Of a DNA stretch of 64,000 nt, positions 60,871 through 64,000 are shown one piece after another. The stretch spans positions 191,008 to 255,007 of the forward strand of contig CAIIXF020000013.1 in NCBI GenBank assembly GCA_903813345.2. Reading direction: 5' to 3'. The notes beneath the pieces are model-generated. The model was not told the DNA's origin. It was given only the letters and a program-made list of their open reading frames with translations, and ran no database searches. Both the position numbers and the translations under genes were made by a program. Source of the DNA: Owenia fusiformis (Eukaryota; Annelida; Polychaeta; Sabellida; Oweniidae). Numbering within the stretch: the first letter of the stretch is position 1; every line of letters starts with the position of its first letter.

Positions 60871-62750
60871 GCAATTTTTTCAAGATGGTTGCCATGTGCT
60901 TCTTTAATATCTACATTTCTAGCTTTATTAATGTCCTATATAATCTTTTTACATCTAAAACATATTGCTATTACAGTTTTACATATTGCACCTAAATTAC
61001 TGTAAATTCGGCACTAAAATGGCCCCCATTTTGAAATGAGCAGCCATTTTGAAAATCAGCTTTCAAGCAGAACTTCTACCCCCATAGGATATATGTGTAC
61101 AAAATATGAACAAAATCAGGCTAACGGTATTTGAGTTATTGCCCGGACGTACGGACGGACGGACGTACGGACGGACGGACGTACGGACAGACGGACGGAC
61201 GGACGGACGGAGGCGTTCCCTATATCCCTCCGAACTTCGATCGATGGGATAACAAATCATTTTCACTGGAAAACTTAAAACTTTGCCTATGATAGACATG
61301 TATTCAAAATTGAATAATATAATAAATACTTTAAGACTACAAATATGGTTGGTCTTTTAGACATGGTCAGTCTTTTACACATTTTCCTCAAATCCTGTTT
61401 TGATGTTAGCTGTGGAAAAAGCTTCGTAAAACCCATATGACTAGTGTCTACTTATTGTACTTACCTTCCAGTTCATCCTGGGGGAAACTATGTCACATGT
61501 CAAGGTGTCACCTTATGGATTCTAGCTCACTCTGTGACAGCACCTCTGCCAGTGTCACTGCAGATCAGTGTGACATACACTTAGCTCCACACTAAAATTC
61601 ATATTGAAAATGCTGTTACTTTTAACAGTGTACATTAAACGATCCTAAGGAGCTTACATTTATGACTCAAACCTCTTTTTGTAATTTTTAAATAAAAATC
61701 ATGTGGCTTTTTGGAAAGGCCAATTAATAAATCATAATAGCAGTTGTTATCCATCCAACACTAATTTTCCATGTTAAATTAACTGATGAATGGATATTTG
61801 ATAATATATTAAGAGGTTATTTTCTTCTTTGGCATCCACTTGATTTTAAAGCTTAACACATTGTAGAAATGTAAGAGCCACAGCCCTGTGCTCAGAGTGT
61901 AGATTTTTTACAGGAATGGATATCCTGACTTTCAACCAAAAATATTAATTTGTAGTCTCAAACTTTGAGAAACTTGGCACAGCTTGTGAGCTAGTTTGAT
62001 GACCTTGAATATTTTACTTTTCAGATTAAACTGACCAAAATTTGAATCCAAAATCAATCACATTTTTGAAGGTCAACTAAAGGTCAAATCTCAAATATAA
62101 GGTCAAAAATAACCTATTTTTAACACATCAATCATCATTGACATCTAATATCTCAGAAACAGTAACAATTTAATGTTGAGCAATTTGAAGAGAATCTAGT
62201 TACAATTAATTTATTACAAGAAATAATGAAGTATAAGGACTTTGAGAAACTTGGGAAACTTGCCATAAACTTGATATATGAGAAACTATTTTTTCAAATG
62301 TTATTGAGCAAAGAACAGGTCCATTTAACAGGCCATTGGTCCACTTAGACTTTTTCCAAAAAACTCATTATTCCATTTACCTTTAAAACTGATTGCAATT
62401 TGTAGATAAACATTTTTTCTTGAGATGTGCAATTTCAAAAAGTGGCATTAGTTTTCAGTTTCTTTGAAAAATTGGCAGTAAGAACCCCTATCACAAGGCT
62501 GTCTGAATATGGGTACACACTATGTTTACCATCAAAATAATATCAAAGCTTATCATTAAATACACTTTATTATACACTTTATTATATGGAACATATGGCA
62601 TACAAGCATTCAGAGGGTAGAACATTTAACAAAATCTAGCTATTTATGAAGTTTACTAATGCAAATCTGGAAAACATTGTCATTTTTTGTTTACTTTTTT
62701 ATCAAGTTTTAGCATGGTGCTCATTTCCTTTCGTTGAAAATATAACCATC

Positions 62751-62845
62751 AGCCCACACTCCCACAAAAAAGATATTGAAACTGTATAATGCAGAGACAG
62801 TAAAGTAGCTTCTCTGCAAATATCATTTTTGTGGGAGTGTGGGCT
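62751..62845. mobile_element. 95-bp foldback hairpin, piece 3
   Basis: Same hairpin as 13582-13676, with a single A/C difference in the inner stem loop. Confidence 0.75.
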
Positions 62846-64000
62846 CACCACTAAAACTGAACTTTTATGATGAAAATAAGGCTGACTGGTTTATGTTTTC
62901 AATATGGCTGCTAACCTGGGCATACATGTATACTACATAACTGCATGTACAGATTAGGCCATTCAAAATTAATTATATGTTTGCATTCTGATGAAGGGCC
63001 TTCATTATATTAATAAAAACTACAAAACCTTTATTTATTTAAAGGGTTTTATATATTAACAAGTACAGAGTACATGGGAGCATTTTGTTTTTTCTGAAAA
63101 CATGGAATTAAGTGACATTAATTATTAAAAATCTTTGAATGGCCTAAGTGTTTTTCTAAATAGGGAATAAGTAGAAATTATTTTAGGCAATCCTTTAAGT
63201 GTCATGCCATTTATATATGATGCTGCCTTAGATTTTATATTATATTTTGAAATTCGAATATGGGAATTGCAAATTGGCAAATAACTTTAAAACTAAGTCT
63301 CCATACAGACATTTAATTTCAAATTCCAATGCAAATGCCAATGGGCATTTATTAAAAGTGACCCTATAACTACTTAGAATATGGCAAACATGTTTAGAAA
63401 ACTGGCGAGAAGCAATTGAAATCAGAAAATCCATTCTCATGGAAGTGCCCTTGTGTGCATTTAATTGCAGCCATTTTATCCTAATTGCCCATGGGCATTT
63501 AAAATAATAATCACATCCTAACTCTCAAAACATGCTTGTATTAGGATACTGTTGGAGTTTCAAAAGGCAACAAGAACATTCATTTTTGAAACAGGAAAAT
63601 TTAGTCCCCCCCAAAAAATGCCCATATGGGGATTTATTCTCAAGATTTTCATGTAATTGCCCGTGAGAATTTATTAAAAATATTTTTATTTCCATATACA
63701 TGTCTTATTATCAGTCATCATCAAATTAAGCCAATTGCTTTCATTTCTTGTGTTAGAAAACAGCAAAATTTTGACAAAAATAGCAACTCTCAAAGTTGAC
63801 CTTTAAACCACCCTAATGTCAAGGTCAAATGTCAAAACTCTCAGAAATCACATTTTAAGTAATAAGTTATACTTCCTCTTCAATTCCATGTCAATATATA
63901 CTTGTTTTGTAGGGGGGCTAAAAGAGGGGTTTACCGCCACCTGTCCCTTCAAGAACTGCATAGCAGTCTTAATTTGTGCGGCCAATGACCAATGGCTCGG

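Larger units (their letters stand above)
49264..64000. repeat. Direct repeat of 1-14833
   Basis: Base 49264 equals base 1 and 64000 equals 14833, same orientation. Differences include a 235-bp segment (about 11773-12001) absent here, one extra 135-bp unit near 60480-60610, indels near 62030 and 62105, and shorter GACAGACAGATG runs. Confidence 0.93.

Noticed and set aside
1-64000. A natural giant palindrome (sex-chromosome or amplicon type)
   Set aside because: The turns coincide with 500-N gaps and rounded coordinates, and the arms differ like alleles, including a clean empty insertion site.

Overview
The window looks like nuclear DNA of a marine invertebrate animal. It is AT-rich and has short exons split by GT-AG introns. 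Mariner-type elements, non-LTR retrotransposon pieces and short foldback elements sit in the introns. There are also large tandem-repeat elements next to ACGG-type tetranucleotide runs, which recall the pearl/Helitron-like repeats known from bivalve molluscs. A mollusc or other lophotrochozoan is plausible, but the sequence does not settle the phylum. No prokaryotic genes, rRNA, complete tRNA or CRISPR array were seen.

Layout: three pieces are separated by two runs of exactly 500 N (15,001-15,500 and 36,501-37,000), and all three are versions of one locus. Piece 1 (1-15,000) carries the locus on the minus strand. Piece 2 (15,501-36,500, exactly 21,000 bases) carries it on the plus strand. Piece 3 (37,001-64,000) carries it on the minus strand again. 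Base 15,501 pairs with 6,352 and 21,878 with 1. Base 37,001 pairs with 35,335, and that match runs back to 55,614. Bases 49,264-64,000 repeat 1-14,833 directly. Each turn lies at an N gap and the copies differ by SNPs, small indels, repeat-unit number and one clean transposon insertion. The pieces are therefore best read as uncollapsed haplotypes (or recent duplicates) placed side by side by a scaffolder, not as a natural 64-kb palindrome.

The only clearly recognisable cellular gene is mitochondrial-type aconitase (aconitate hydratase). It has about 11 exon-like blocks spread over some 14 kb. It is broken in every copy by shared frameshifts, nonsense codons, a damaged splice donor and a deletion over the CxxC iron-sulfur cluster ligands. 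It is therefore an intron-containing (unprocessed) pseudogene. The N-terminal exons are not recognisable. A separate 84-bp exon-like block of an unidentified gene lies at 14,851-14,934, with a decayed duplicate at 12,259.

Beyond the aconitase 3' end, pieces 2 and 3 share a repeat-rich flank. It holds a 53-bp tandem array, a ~448-bp tandem array, ~144-bp tandem units with a hexamer microsatellite, and an 829-bp TIR element present only in piece 2. It also holds a foldback hairpin joined to a 5'-truncated LINE with a YADD motif, a duplicated mariner-type fragment, another LINE RT fragment and a ~477-bp tandem array that runs into the second gap.
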